Source: Atopsyche davidsoni (lineage: Eukaryota > Arthropoda > Insecta > Trichoptera > Hydrobiosidae). From it: a DNA stretch of 64,000 bases. The notes beneath the pieces were generated by a model that was not told the origin of the DNA, did not search any database, and saw only the letters and a list, made by a program, of their open reading frames with translations. Shown here piece after piece: positions 46,708-59,425 of this stretch (its first letter is position 1; each line of letters opens with the position of its first letter). The DNA is taken from contig JAILWY010000004.1 in NCBI GenBank assembly GCA_022113835.1, positions 313,501 through 377,500 on the forward strand, given 5' to 3'. A program made the position numbers and the translations under genes.

Positions 46708-47998
46708 CTGAAAATATACGATTTATTATTCTAGTTTTTTATTCGCAATGGAGATTTCGGACATTAGAATTAGCTGCTATAATCAAAATTGAACACAGAA
46801 ATGTATATACTTACCAATATAACAATTAAATTAAAATAATAATATACTATCATTATAAATATGATTTGAACATATAACTGAGCCATTGTGCTCAATATAA
46901 TTAATTATGAGAAGCATTATCAGCATCTTGACGGCAACTTGTAATATTAAATCCTTAAACGGCATCTTAATCAATGAGAAAAAAGTGCCACAATTTCAGC
47001 TGCTCGACGAAGCCTTCTTCCCCGCATTACAAATAGTGTTATAATTCTGGACCTTTTCCCGGTTGACCTCTTATGTAATGAGTTTTGCTCCCCAGCCCTA
47101 TTCAGGCCAAATGAACGCGTTTTTGTTCCATTAGGGTTGAAGCGCACTCCGCTATACAGGGGATGGTATGATTAATTATTTTTTTGCGGTCAAAGGCTTA
47201 GTTTTGATGCTTTTGATTTATTATAAAGGCTAAAACAACCCTTGTGTCTATTCACTGAGGCACTCTGCAGTTCAAAGGTTTGGTGGTCAAAGATTTTTTT
47301 TAAATTCAATTAATAATCAAATCAAATCTGTTACAACAAGAAAAATATGATTTGAGATTTATAATAAATTTTTTCTTATAATAAATAATCTACAAGCACC
47401 AAAACAAAATATTTGATAATATGTAAGACGAATTTTAGTTTTATCAAGTATTGAATATATTTTTTTCCAGTTAAGGCATTCTCAATTTGTATTTGTAAAG
47501 GTTTTAATGAACATAAGAAGGTTTACTTCATTAAACCATCCGTTGTAACTTGGCAAATTTGAAATAACTTTTCATGATTTTTTATCAGTACTAAACAATC
47601 AAGAGACATCGAAGCAAAGAAAATATGATAATCAAACGGTTTGAAATTGAAATCGACAGGTCAAAGAGACCGAATCATCAAAACTTACAAAACAAACAGC
47701 ACAGCACCAAATAACGTTGACAGTCATTAAACCATTAAAACACATAAAATTCGAAATTTGAGTCTAAAACACCATGAACGGCGGGCGAGCGAGCATGAAC
47801 TAAGAAGAAATTATAAATGAATTGTTATATTGGGGTTAACGTTGTATTTTGAAATATTTTATAAAAATAGCAAGCACTAACGAGTTTATAACTAAATCAT
47901 GAGACAATTATAAAAGTCTTATATGTTATATTTAATCAATGTACTAGGTGTATTGGTAGGTTTATTTAAAAGAATGAATTTTGATTATAAAATATATA

Positions 47999-48261
47999 TA
48001 TGTGATTAAGCATATTTTTTCACACATTGAAAACGATTAAAGAAAACTCTCAGAAAATATCATCGTGACTTGTGAGGGATTCGAACCCACATCCCCAAGC
48101 TTTCATGGCCGGTGCATTTATCCAACTATGCTAACGAGCCACTGCAATTTAGTGAGAATTTCTAATAATCATATTCTACATATGAACTAAGTCACAATGA
48201 TATTTTCTGAGAGTTTTCTTTAATCGTTTTCAATGTGTGAAAAAATATGCTTAATCACATA
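47999..48261. repeat. Foldback element copy C with tRNA-like core
   Basis: Two arms of 72 nt (47999-48070 and 48190-48261) are close inverted complements, starting TATGTGATTAAGCAT and ending ATGCTTAATCACATA. Inner arms share ACTCTCAGAAAATATCATCG with copies A and B. The 119-nt centre carries the tRNA-like sequence (next entry) and about 45 nt of unrelated sequence. This is the fullest copy in the window and probably the ancestral layout of the family. Confidence 0.8.
48068..48142 (-). repeat. tRNA-like sequence in the foldback core
   Basis: On the minus strand: GTTAGCATAGTTGGATAAAT fits an A box and D arm (GCAT/ATGC stem), and GTGGGTTCGAATCCC is a perfect B box. The anticodon stem (CCGGC/GCTTG) has a mismatch, the loop CATGAAA lacks the invariant U33, and the acceptor stem does not pair. 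So RNA polymerase III promoter boxes are present but a working tRNA is unlikely. It is either a captured tRNA or a tRNA-derived SINE inserted in the foldback element. Confidence 0.55.
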
Positions 48262-48757
48262 AACATACTAATACCTGCATGGGTAAATAAATACGCATCC
48301 TGATTAACATTAATCTAAATTAATATATAAAATATATAACAAACCTTCAACCCACTTATTCAAAAGGTAAACCTACTATTATTTTTAATAATAATTAGTA
48401 AAAACATATAAACAAGTATTAAATACGCATTTGTTACCGTTGTTTTATTAAATTAATTTTCAAGGCTTTTAGGGGAAAAGTGCAAATCATACCTAACATT
48501 ACAAAATAACTTAAAATCTCACGTGTCACATTGAAAAATGGGCATGACTGAGCGGATTGCTCCAACACGTGCTCCTGCCGTACGACCGCTGCAGAGTTCT
48601 ACTGGATGCAGGTCCCGGTTGACGCGGGTGGAGCGGTAATTGCGTCCAATTCCTTTCTGTAGCATTCCTCGAGAGGACGTTGACTTATGGACAGAGAAGT
48701 AGGAGAGCGTCCATCCAGAGCTTCCAAAGCAATAGCCTTACAATGTCTTTAATTTCA

Positions 48758-48761
<4 letters not shown>

Positions 48762-48801
<40 letters not shown>
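48762..48801. repeat. (TA)n microsatellite
   Basis: Uninterrupted TA tract. Confidence 0.95.
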
Positions 48802-48804
<3 letters not shown>

Positions 48805-49508
48805 TTGTGTGTGTGAATTTAACAAAACCCGAACCTCAGCGTACGTCTCCGAGTAACCGCTCTCTGCCAAGCACACGCGAGCACAGATGATTTCACATGT
48901 GGAGTTTCCCTCAAACTTGACAGAACAAATTAATTTTATCTGGATGGGAACTTATACGATAGACGTTGTATTGATAAATCAAGTAGTTATTCTTGGGAAA
49001 AAAAATTGTTCCTTTAGAAGTATCATTTCTTTTATTTACTATAATATGTATATATATATAAATATATTTATTTGTACAAATTTATTTTTTTTTTCGTATA
49101 GTAACAATGAATATATGATGTTATAAATGAAAATTGTTTGTCAGTGTCTTATTATCAATAATTTATTTTGTATTTTACAATTTATACTGACTTGTGGGCT
49201 GTCAATGACGTCTCCGACGGAACTGAAACAGACGTGAGCCCATAACATGCCACCAGGCGGAGAGCGCGTGCCTCGGGCCACCCAGCAAAACAATTCTAGG
49301 CTTATATCCAATATATAATAGTATTTTGATATGTGTATTTTGGTTTATAAACTGAGGTAGGCTTTTCCATTCCTTGAGGAGAGTTTTAAAAAGAAATATT
49401 TATAGCAGCCAACAAATGTAATCATATTTTATTAGTGGCGGCGTGAAAAACTTCACTAAAAGTGATTTATAAGGGATGGCTTAGGGGCCGGAGGGTTGCT
49501 TTGTTCAG

Positions 49509-49541
49509 CACGTGTCTCCGGGGGCGGTAGATTATCACGTG
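49509..49541. promoter_or_regulatory. Pair of CACGTG E-boxes
   Basis: Perfect CACGTG palindromes at 49509-49514 and 49536-49541, 27 nt apart, flank a GC-rich core (CTCCGGGGGCGGTAG). Palindromic E-boxes bind bHLH factors such as CLOCK/CYCLE or Myc/Max. No promoter was found beside them. Confidence 0.35.
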
Positions 49542-49737
49542 CAAGGGGTAAGCACTTTAGAATTATACCCTAATTTCTAATGGATACCTTGAGAAGAAAA
49601 TGGCGAGAACAAGAAGGTTAAATTCTATGAATAGATGAAGTCAATGGATTCCAGTTAAATCAAATACTTATATTAAAGTAGAATCCCATTTTCCCTTCTG
49701 AATCACCTAAGATGTTATTAGAACAGCTGATTTGTAA

Positions 49738-49738
<1 letters not shown>

Positions 49739-49803
<65 letters not shown>
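49739..49803. repeat. (TA)n microsatellite
   Basis: Uninterrupted TA tract. Confidence 0.95.
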
Positions 49804-49806
<3 letters not shown>

Positions 49807-50235
49807 AAAAAAACCATATTTGGTGCTTTAAAAACTGAGAGTTTTAGAGAAAAGTTTTTTTTTATTGATAAATCGACCAGTGGGATTTGATAAATTGCCA
49901 TATAGTTTAGATATCATGGTCCTATTTTTCTTTAAATATAACGACAAAATGATAATAAACCAGTAGGAATTTCATGATTGATCGACAAAAAGAAATTAGT
50001 TGTGTCCTATTCATTCCGCTATCCTTGTGAGGGAACATAACACGAACAAATATAAATGTTAACAACTTTAATAGCGATATATTTATTTCAGAATAATCTG
50101 TTAATAGAATTTAATTGATTTTTCTTTAAAACTTATTTTTAAGAAAATATATATATAAATACTTTATTAATGTCTTAAATAATAATAATAAGTTGAAAAG
50201 ATTTACTTTCTGTAAATATGGTAATATGCATGTGT

Positions 50236-50238
<3 letters not shown>

Positions 50239-50312
<74 letters not shown>
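50239..50312. repeat. (TA)n microsatellite
   Basis: Uninterrupted TA tract, some 150 nt past the stop of the minus-strand gene model and so possibly in its 3' UTR or just beyond it. Confidence 0.95.
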
Positions 50313-50321
<9 letters not shown>

Positions 50322-50463
50322 AAAAATCCATACTCGTGGCTTGAAAACTATTTCGTTAAAAGCCACAAAACCCAAAAAGTTAATAGAAAGTTTCGCTGGA
50401 GGCTTTGGTGAATCCTTATCCGGATCAAAGCCTCGCCGTATGTGCCAACGAATTGAATATGGA

Positions 50464-51262
50464 TCATCTTGTTAGAGTTGTCTTTCCAATTCCACCAGGA
50501 TAACGTGAGATCCTGTTAGAGGGATCAGGGAGGCCTCCATCCCTTCTGCGCTTCTTTCGAATTGGCCGCTGCCGGCGTGATGCTTCGCTAATGTATACAC
50601 GAAGTAATAAAACGTCTTTTTTGTCACTAACTTCTGAAATATCTGGAAAATGTAGTTTATTTGAGTTAATGCGATCTGAAACCCGCTCTGAAGTAAGAAA
50701 AATATTCGTTGATAATTTATTTTCATCTTTAAGACCATATTCAATTTTATACATTTATATATTAAAAAGAACCTAAATCGTAAAAAAGTGTTTCGTAAAT
50801 AAAATGAAAATTGAACAGAAAAAGCATTGCATAAGTTTTTTTTATTATCAAATACACAAATTCAAATAACCTATATTTTTTATTTGACTTTCCTTGCAAA
50901 TAGCCTTAAATTCGCGTCAATCAATAGAAATACCTGAAATATCCTTCGGATCCTTTGACGGAGGTTCCAGGCTGGGTTCTGCAACCCTCTTCCGCCGGAA
51001 GTACTGTGGTCCTCCCTTATTGAAATGGATTTAGTTTACGATAGACCCTTGAGAAAGACCCTCGAAGCCTACTATCGATACCTGTGGCGGAGGAGGTCCT
51101 GAGGTAATTTCCATGGAATGTTTGAAAATGTGTTTCGTTATTTGCTTAAAGTTTGAAGAATTAGTATATCATATACTTGCGTACATTGATAGTCAATTGA
51201 AATTTAGTTGAACATTTTGGAAAAGACATCGTTAATGATATGATATGACTAATATCATATAA

Positions 51263-51329
<67 letters not shown>

Positions 51330-53710
51330 TTTAGTACAGCAGAAGGTGTTTGGTTCCGAATAGATACATTTGCATGTGGGCCACGCTATATAGTTTACCT
51401 CTCCCGACCGCGCGTGGGGGGAGGGGGAGCTGAACGAATCTGACCCTTCAAGTAAGAAGCCGCTTACTTTTTGAAAGCTTGTAGAATTTAGATACAATAC
51501 AATTTATATCCTTGATTTTTTTAAAGTTATGATTGAAACATTTATATTATAACATTGGGTATTGATGTATAATCGTTGAATACAAGATTATTTTAATTTA
51601 ATATTTGGAAAACAATAAAACTCATTATAACATTGTTGTTGAATTTTTCCATATGATTTAATTAATACGGATAATGTTGAATGTGTTTAATATTTTTTTA
51701 AATACTAAAATATATTTTTTAATATAAACAACACGGTTCTTTTTTAAAAAAAAAATACAAAAAAAATGATTTCCACCTTTCCCGAGCACCTATTTCTTCA
51801 GTGATATTTAATACGTATTTTAATAAAAAAAATTCGTAGTTTGGTTCGTATATGTTCTCTTCTATTTATACAAATATGAATCAATCAAACCAGCCGTCAC
51901 TGGAATCATTCGTAGCTCGGGTGTGGCCAGCGGCAGCTCGTGAGCTCGTGGACTGGGGGGAAGTAAGTGTGAAAGATGGTCCAATCTTTGAACATAAATG
52001 TATAAAAAATCTTCATTCTACCACATTGAAAATCTTTGATAACTAAACATTAAAAAAATAATCACTATGGAAAATATAGTATTTTTTTCCTATTAATCAA
52101 GTATATTTATTGCATTGAAATTCCATTTAATATTTAATTAATATTATTTTTTCCAATTTAGATTATTTAAAGTCATAACTCTGAAAACACACTGATTATC
52201 TTAATGCAAATTAGTAACTATAAAGCTCCTTAGATTTAAAAATCAAAACAACGTGACCCGCAGAGCATCCCTGGATTCTATAGACTGCATTTTATTACTT
52301 ACAACTTCACAAGAAAAAGCTTCAAGGCGTTCGACAAAGCTCTAAACTTCCAGCTCGTGCCTGAAATATATATTCGCGGAGTCTCCGCTGCGGGGGCCAC
52401 ACAATGTACCGCTCGTGTGCGGCCAGCGTGCTGCCACGCGGCAGAGGCCTCGACAAGTTGCACGCCTGCTTGTGGGCTTATTTCCTCATGTATACGCTGC
52501 GTATACATAAACAATGAGTCGATAAGGGTGCAGTATCTTCAAGCGAGTTTATTTATAAAAAAATAACGTAATCTTAAAGTTATTGTACATTTTAAAATAT
52601 GAAACACAGCAAAGTAAAACCGTTTCTCGTAGACAATTTTTTAAATTAATTTTAGCTATCGACTTTATTAAATTGTTACATTCTTAAAAACAAAAAAAAC
52701 AAAACTCTAATAAAAGCCAAAAATGTATATATATCCATTGGTATGTGCATGAATTTAGAGACAACTTCTGCATTGTCGTGTTCACCAACTTCATCAGCCA
52801 AGACTCGTGCTTGGTATAATTGCGGCAGCGGAACTATTTCCACGTGGTAAGCGAGTACAAGTCCAGTGCTCTGGACTGGCAACTTGGCCGCTGCAGTACA
52901 TGCAGGTCAACGTTTTCCATATTTTTCACCGAAAAGAATTTTGTTTTTCCGCATTGAAAAAGTACGATTTCTTTTATTATATTTGGGAATGAATTTTTTG
53001 TAAGTACTTTGAGGTTTTAAACTAAACTTCTTTATTATAACTGTACAATCGTCAAAAATATTTCAGCTGTAAAAAGTTCATATATGAAATGAGCATTTAA
53101 TTAAAAAATATTGAGATGTGTATATATTTTACCTAACTCTGAGATATTTTACATAAATGTTGCATTACCATTGTAGTTAGTACAGTAAAGCTTACATAGT
53201 TCATGAGATTGACAACTTAAACTCACAGAAAAACTATGATTATTGTATGAATATTGCAACATTAGCAATCTAGTACAAACACGTCAATATTTTTCATCTA
53301 TTCAAAAATAATCTTGAAAAGAGAAATCGATTATTTTTAAATTTTACCTTGCCTTTAGACTTTCAATTAAACAATTAAATTACAACTGTATTACTAATTT
53401 AACATCAAGATTCTCTTTAAGAGTCAGGTTTTTTTAAATCGATAAAGCTTTTAAACTGGTAATATATAATGTACATTTACATTTTTGCATCACTTGTCTG
53501 TTGGTCTAATGTAGTTTCGAGATTTTAGCTGATATGTAATTGTAATAAATAGCAGCCTATATTTTTTAAACGCTGCTTTGTTATATTTAAATTTAATTTT
53601 AATGTACTTAGTTCAGAGGCGCGCCTCGACTCCCGCTCTGGGTCGCGCTCCTCCGACACGACCTTTGAACCACTGACATCCATTATTTCTAACTGACTCG
53701 ACGTTTCCAT
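50464..53710 (-). CDS. Basic protein of 141 aa, four-exon model with microexon
   Basis: Minus-strand model: exon 1 53710-53608 (METSSQLEIMDVSGSKVVSE, then ERDPERESRRASEL), donor CTAA|GTACAT, phase 1; exon 2 51098-51082, a 17-nt microexon (GACCTCCTCCGCCACAG) between CCTCAG and GTATCG; a 66-nt intron with ACTAAAT branch-like sequence; exon 3 51015-50934 (GGPQYFRRKRVAEPSLEPPS, then KDPKDIS), donor CAG|GTATTT, phase 1; exon 4 50687-50464 after a strong acceptor (TTTTTCTTACTTCAG), containing LHFPDISEVSDKKDVLLLRV and the basic run RRQRPIRKKRRR, stop TGA. All phases agree and the total is 426 nt. The basic clusters look like nuclear localisation signals, so a nuclear role is a guess. Family not recognised. 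Weakest links: the exon 1 donor and the microexon. GC-richer patches at 51.9 and 52.3-52.5 kb might hold further exons. Exon 3 could also splice to 46707. Confidence 0.45.
51267..51326. repeat. (TA)n microsatellite
   Basis: Uninterrupted TA tract, in the first intron of the minus-strand model. Confidence 0.95.
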
Positions 53711-53999
53711 AGCTCCTTGTCTATTTTTATTACTTTATCGATTTTATTTATTATCATTAATATGTATGTGTAATGAATTATTTGATTGTAATCATCATTT
53801 TGATGATTATTTTTGGTGAATTGAGTAACGTTGATTATGCGCAGTGAAAAATCGCTTTGCTTTTTTTGATGAAACGTACTGAAACATGGAAAATGAGGGT
53901 TAGTTGTATGCAATAATCAGATTGAAATCGTCCGCTTCCTGTTGTTAGTGTCTGCGAGGTTTTTATTTATATCTGTCTATTGCTTAAGTTTATTAAGTT

Positions 54000-56900
54000 T
54001 GTGTACTTTGCACGAATAATTTTTTTATAGCGGCGTTACACAGTATTGGTAATTTAACTTCAAATTTTATGATTTTAAATAATAGTTTGTGTGTTGTCAT
54101 TTCAATGAAGTCTGTGTTTATAAATAGATAATATTTTATAATTGAATATTTTATTAAGCGAATCTCTAAGAAAAGGGAGTCGCGTGTGGGTGAAATAGAT
54201 AAACAGCGGCTTCAAGCAGTCAGGGCCAGTTGCCACTGCGTTCGGTTTGTTAAATAAATAAGTAATCCCGAAATAATTACGCCAAAGTTTATTTATTCTT
54301 TACTTGAAGTTCAGAGATAAAACAAGCATTAATAATAAATTTATTGTTTCAACAATATTCAATGCTAGAACCTTATGATCGATAGGCAGCAGAACTCTCC
54401 TCCGTACTCTAAGATAGTGCATATGTATATATAAATATGTGTGTGTAAATATGTACAATATATGTATAGCACATTTAATGATAATATATTTCATAAATGC
54501 GTCCCTGGTTCATGATGGAAGAGCGTCCGGGAGGCCAGCGTAGCGAAGCGGTACAATTTCACAGTAGCTGATTTTCTGTATACCTAGAAACCCGACAGAA
54601 TACATTTTGCCATATATAAGTCGCTTTAATTCTTGCACAAAGCTTATTCTCTGGTAGAAGTGAGACAATTATGTATTGAAATTAACAATGAGAGAATCAA
54701 AAGAGAATTCTCTAAAAGATAAATCTAGTAGAAAAAGAACCTGTCTATGATATTATCTATTCTTATTATCTGAGTTGATATATTATATCAAGTTTGATAA
54801 TATCAATCAATTTTAATAATATTATAAAAAATATGATAGTTTCTAATATGTTGATTGGTATATCTATAATAGTTCTAGAGAGATAATATAAAATTGGTGA
54901 TTTTTGATTTTTGTCACTTTTTTTAAAGCCTTTATTTTTGAACAATTCATTCTACGTGTTGACTAATTTGGTTTAAAGACTTTAAGACACTCCGTCCTCA
55001 CATCATGTATTTATATTTAATATTTATATTTAGCATTTATATTTAGCATTATAATATACATGTATTTATATTTAATGAACAGTTTTATTATATACAAATC
55101 TTAATAGTTTCAATTACAAAATCTTTGTAAAAATAAATCTCGATTTCTGAATAATTATTTCAAAATAAGGTATGAAAATAGGATAGTTTTTAGAAAAACT
55201 CAAAAATTATAACTATTAAATGTGAGAAGTATAATATATTTTTGGGTGCATAAAGTAATTTTTGTTGAATGAAAACAAAGCAAAATGCTTCATTCGTATA
55301 GATAAAAATAAATTCAAATAAACTTTCTAGTAACGACTCAATCTATCAAACATCGATAACACACTTACATACGATTATTCGATTTTTTCCTCAATCACAG
55401 ACCCACGCAGGTCAAATGAATTTTACTGGAAACGACCGCAAGAGCCTGCGAACACATTTTTCTACAGGGTATTACATCCTCAGCCAAGGAAGAAGACGGA
55501 GATCAGTTGCGCTTGGAGCCTAATAAAATTAATTTTAATGTGTAACTCATAAATCTTCCTTATCGTGTTAAATAGCTACTCAAATATAACGCTCCTTATA
55601 TAATATAGGTCGATCGATACAGCTTTGTATAGGGAAGAAGTGTAGCCGCGAGATATCCTCCTTTAATATAATCTTAACAGCACTGCAATTTTAAGACAAT
55701 CCAAGACTCTCCGGGCGTAAATAAAACCTCCGCGATACGAAAACTGCCTTAGACATTGTCTCGGCATCGTTATTCCTTATTATAAATTAGAGTAACCATA
55801 CATGTGTAGATGTGATATATTTTTTTTTGAAGTAACAAAAAATTAAAATATTTTTATTATATTTTCTCATTGTTTCATGTGGAAACCGATTACCCAAAAT
55901 ACTTTAGAGACAAATAAGACCAGTTTGAGTTAAAATGCGGACATAGGAGATAGTCACATGCCATATTGTAAGCGTAATCTTAAGAACTATTTTAAATTAA
56001 CTTAAAGTAAATAAAAGATCTTTAATTTTTTTAATTGCGGATATGTTGAATTTAATAGTTTTGTTGAACTATTGTTAAACAAACAATAGTTCAACAAAAA
56101 TGCTAAGCATGCTAGCCGAAAAATATTTTGAGAAAAAGCGTTCATTTCTTCCAAGACCTTTATTGGATGTCAAATGTCTGATAAGGCCTTGAAAGGCAAA
56201 AGGTCTCACTCCAAAAATATTTAGTAACAACAAATATAAACATGTTGCAAATTCAAATGGAATTTTCTAAAAACAACTGGATAGTTTCGGTGTTTTAAGA
56301 AAGCGCTTGGTTTAAAAATGCCTTATAAACCGACCAAAAGAGAATATTATGTTTGTAATATTAATTAAGAATGATGGTGAATGTCACTGAATAAAAAGAG
56401 TAACGTGAACTAAAATTGTTTTTTTAAATATTTATATTATTATATAAGATTGATAAAAAATAGATTAAAAGAGTTTTCCGATAAAATGGTGGTTACATTT
56501 ATGAATGGATAAACATATGTGTTTAAATCTACAAACCACAACAGTCTTAGTTTAGGTACAGTATACTGTGGGTGATTGTAAAAGATATGCTTTTTTAAAT
56601 TTAAAATTAATTTTAAAACTGTCTTAACCCTATAAAAATAGCTTGTAAGCTTTTTTTAAATACACATAAAAAATCAAACGTTAAGACTCAACATAATAAA
56701 TATAGTCACCTCGTAATATAGATAAAACCAAAAGCTATCAATGATGCAAAGATATTTTTTTTCTTCCCTTATCACACTTTTTTTGAACAACATTTGAAGT
56801 AAGAGTTAACAGTTTAATAAGTACACATTTAAATTTTAAGTCATTAAAAATACTTCCCTTTTAAATTATTTGAAAATGTGTGGTCACCTCGTAATGTGCG
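54000..56900. other. Gene-free A+T-rich stretch
   Basis: No exon, repeat family or promoter is convincing. A GC-richer patch at about 54.52-54.6 kb includes GTAGCGAAGCGGTACA, which resembles an A box, and another at 55.4-55.52 kb is unexplained. A clean hairpin lies at 56060-56098. Confidence 0.5.
56060..56098. repeat. Perfect 17-bp inverted repeat
   Basis: TTTGTTGAACTATTGTT and its exact complement flank a 5-nt centre (AAACA). Isolated; no related copy seen in the window. Confidence 0.85.
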
Positions 56901-57013
56901 TTTAATTTGTGTTTTTATTCCGAAACGGCGACGCAGTGTTAGCGGCGGATTGTGTATCTGTTTACGAGCCGCGGCCTTCCTCATTCCACTTCGTTAATTT
57001 TAATATCATTAGT

Positions 57014-57240
57014 ATGGCGCAGTTGGGGAGTCCTCGGGGTCGCAGGGTGCTTAATGCAGTGTTCTTGGGATTTGAATCGTTGTTGGAATTAGCGGACTTG
57101 CTTGAAAAGTGATGTTATTAAGATATATTAATATCTTTAGATTGGCGCGGCCGGGGAGTCTCGGATGCTTAATGCGGTGTTATTGGATTCTGCATCATTG
57201 TTAGAATAACCATACTCGCTTGAATGCTTATATTATTAAG
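57014..57240 (+). repeat. Diverged tandem duplication of about 100 bp
   Basis: Copy 1 (57014-57122) and copy 2 (57143-57240) share GGCGCAGTTGGGGAGTC versus GGCGCGGCCGGGGAGTC, TGCTTAATGCAGTGTTCTTG versus TGCTTAATGCGGTGTTATTG, and the end ATGTTATTAAG versus ATATTATTAAG. They are separated by A+T-rich sequence. The 67-codon frame over copy 1 is not maintained in copy 2, so it is not a conserved coding repeat. GC-richer than the surroundings. Confidence 0.75.
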
Positions 57241-58292
57241 GGGTGTTCCCCGGGACGCGGGATGGGGGCTGTAGTATTCGTGGAATCTGTTACCCAGTCA
57301 TCCCATCTTCGGTCTATATAAACTCAACCACTCCAAGGGTTTCTATAAAACATCCGATTGCTAGGTATTTATCACCTTCGCGGTGCAGATGACTTAACCA
57401 GTGCAGTTTGTCATGTTTTTGGCTTAGCGATGCTGACATCTTTGTAACTTGTTATACTTGGACATCAATATTTGAACGTATGTTTTTATTGTAAAAAACA
57501 AAACGCATTAAAAATATTATTACAAAACATATATAAAAAGTAAGAAATACATTTTTTTAATCATGAAATTTTTACAATCGTCAGGCTTATCTTATTTTCC
57601 ATAATAATAAAACCAACTCATAATATAAACAGAAATTAACATTTAAGAGCGTAATAATTTTGGCTTTATACCTTAATGAAGATATTAAATTTGAAGATGT
57701 TTTTAACCAAACGTCTACACAGCGAAGACGTCATCGTAATCTGTAACTGCGGTTAGGACAGATTAACATCATTGTAGGTTAATAAAATCTCAGATGGTTT
57801 AATTATTTTTATTGCTATCTTATGTTTTCAGGTTTTAGCGGAGTTGTTAATTAAATGATGTTCTTGGGTGTTGTGCCGCTTCGGAGTTTTGTTGATTTTC
57901 CAGACGTTTCGGCATCTGTATTTTTGCTATTTTAAAGGAATTGATGCTCAATTACCTATTCTTCGAAAAAATCCAGCAAGAATATATTTAAAAAATGGAT
58001 AACTCGAATAGATTTTTTACTAAATCTTATTTATAAAAATTATTATAAATTCTAAATAACTATTTTACTTGTCAATCTGAATTTCCGCGCTTTCAAATAC
58101 CACGCTGGGTCTCTTTAGGTTTAAACATTTCAGTTTTAAAACAACTGCAATTTTTGGATCTATACGTGAGTTAAGTTATGTTTACAGTAATGAAAAAAAC
58201 ATTTTTCAACCAAATTAAATTTTGTTTATTTAATCATTATTTTTAGTGAGGATAAAACATATTTTAATATAGTTAAGAAGAATAGGACAATA

Positions 58293-58309
58293 TACACACA
58301 CACACATAT

Positions 58310-58342
<33 letters not shown>
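58293..58342. repeat. (CA)n-(TA)n compound microsatellite
   Basis: About seven CA units followed by a TA tract. Confidence 0.9.
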
Positions 58343-58345
<3 letters not shown>

Positions 58346-59358
58346 AAGCATATTGCTCATAATAAACCAACTAGCCCAATCAGACAAAATTCAATCAATG
58401 CTTTGAAGCAAGGCTGTATTATTAGAGATGTTTTGCACTCAATGCGAGGGAAGTTTCATGGCAAGGAAGCTTACAGGGAGAAAATCTATTGAAACTTCAC
58501 AAGTACAAGTTCGCCTGAAAAAGGGGATTATACATAAGAGGTTTAGGTAAGAACCAACCCTACAGGGTGTATAATCTTGAGCTAATATGAGACGACTAGT
58601 GGCTTGATGACCTGTTATAGGAATATTGAATTATAAAATTATTACGATCTAAAATCAAAATATATTTTATAAGATATTTTGATTTAGTTGACATTTTATA
58701 TTTTTTGTCTATAACGAATATATTTATACAAATTAACAAAAAATTAAATATGAATATACATATTTGATGCGATTGTGAGACTTTTTGCCCTTATAATGCA
58801 TAGTTTAACGGCACATGCTTATTATAGTATGTAGTTTAAATTTATATTGAAGTATTTAGTTGTTTTAAATTATTAAAGTATATCAAAATAATATTTAGGC
58901 ATAGCGCACTATCCAAGAATGTTACTGATTAATGTTAATGAATACTGATGGTTTATCTGATAAATGAATACCAAAAAAAATCATTTATTCAATTAATTTA
59001 TCCATATCATTTTTAAAGCGTGAGTTTAAAATAAGCAGTTATTGGAGTAATCACGCGCCTCGTTCTATGGAAATATGCTGGTGGATTCATGACATTACAA
59101 ATTCACGCTTTGGAACGTTGTTGAGTTATGGAGTCTAGTCATTCATCAAATGCTGCTAACTAATTCTATAAATACTTCAATGCAAGGTAATATAAATCTG
59201 TATTATTTATAAAGCGTATTCGAAAAAAAATTAATGGTTTCTGTAAATTTATAAGAAACAGTACGTGTGAAGTACTATATATAGCGATAGCGTCAATGTC
59301 AAGTACGGGCTAATCTTCTGGAAGGCCGAATTAAATCATCTCCTGTCAGCTGCCCTAG

Positions 59359-59425
59359 TGACGTCACTTATCGCAGGGTGCAGGCAGCCGCGGTCTAGGA
59401 TTTGCGGAGCCGCTGGACATGTCGG
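59359..59425 (+). promoter_or_regulatory. CRE and possible short first exon
   Basis: The CRE palindrome TGACGTCA (59359-59366) lies in a GC-rich patch with TATATATAG about 80 nt upstream. The patch ends in ATGTCGG|GTGAGG (ATG 59419, donor 59426, phase 1), which would be a seven-base coding start in a first exon. No matching downstream exon is visible in the window. Promoter or enhancer is possible; coding is speculative. Confidence 0.3.

Noticed and set aside
48068..48142. Functional tRNA gene
   Set aside because: A and B boxes are good, but U33 is missing, the anticodon stem has a mismatch and the acceptor stem does not pair.
51890..51960. Possible minus-strand exon after a strong acceptor (CTTACTTCCCCCCAG)
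   Set aside because: The acceptor is good but the only phase-compatible donor (CCA|GTGACG) is poor, so I kept it out of the model.
52299..52566. GC-rich patch open on both strands, with a possible minus-strand exon 52303-52360
   Set aside because: The minus-strand exon would enter in phase 1 and leave in phase 2, which does not fit the next exons of the minus-strand gene. Both full-length frames lack splice support.
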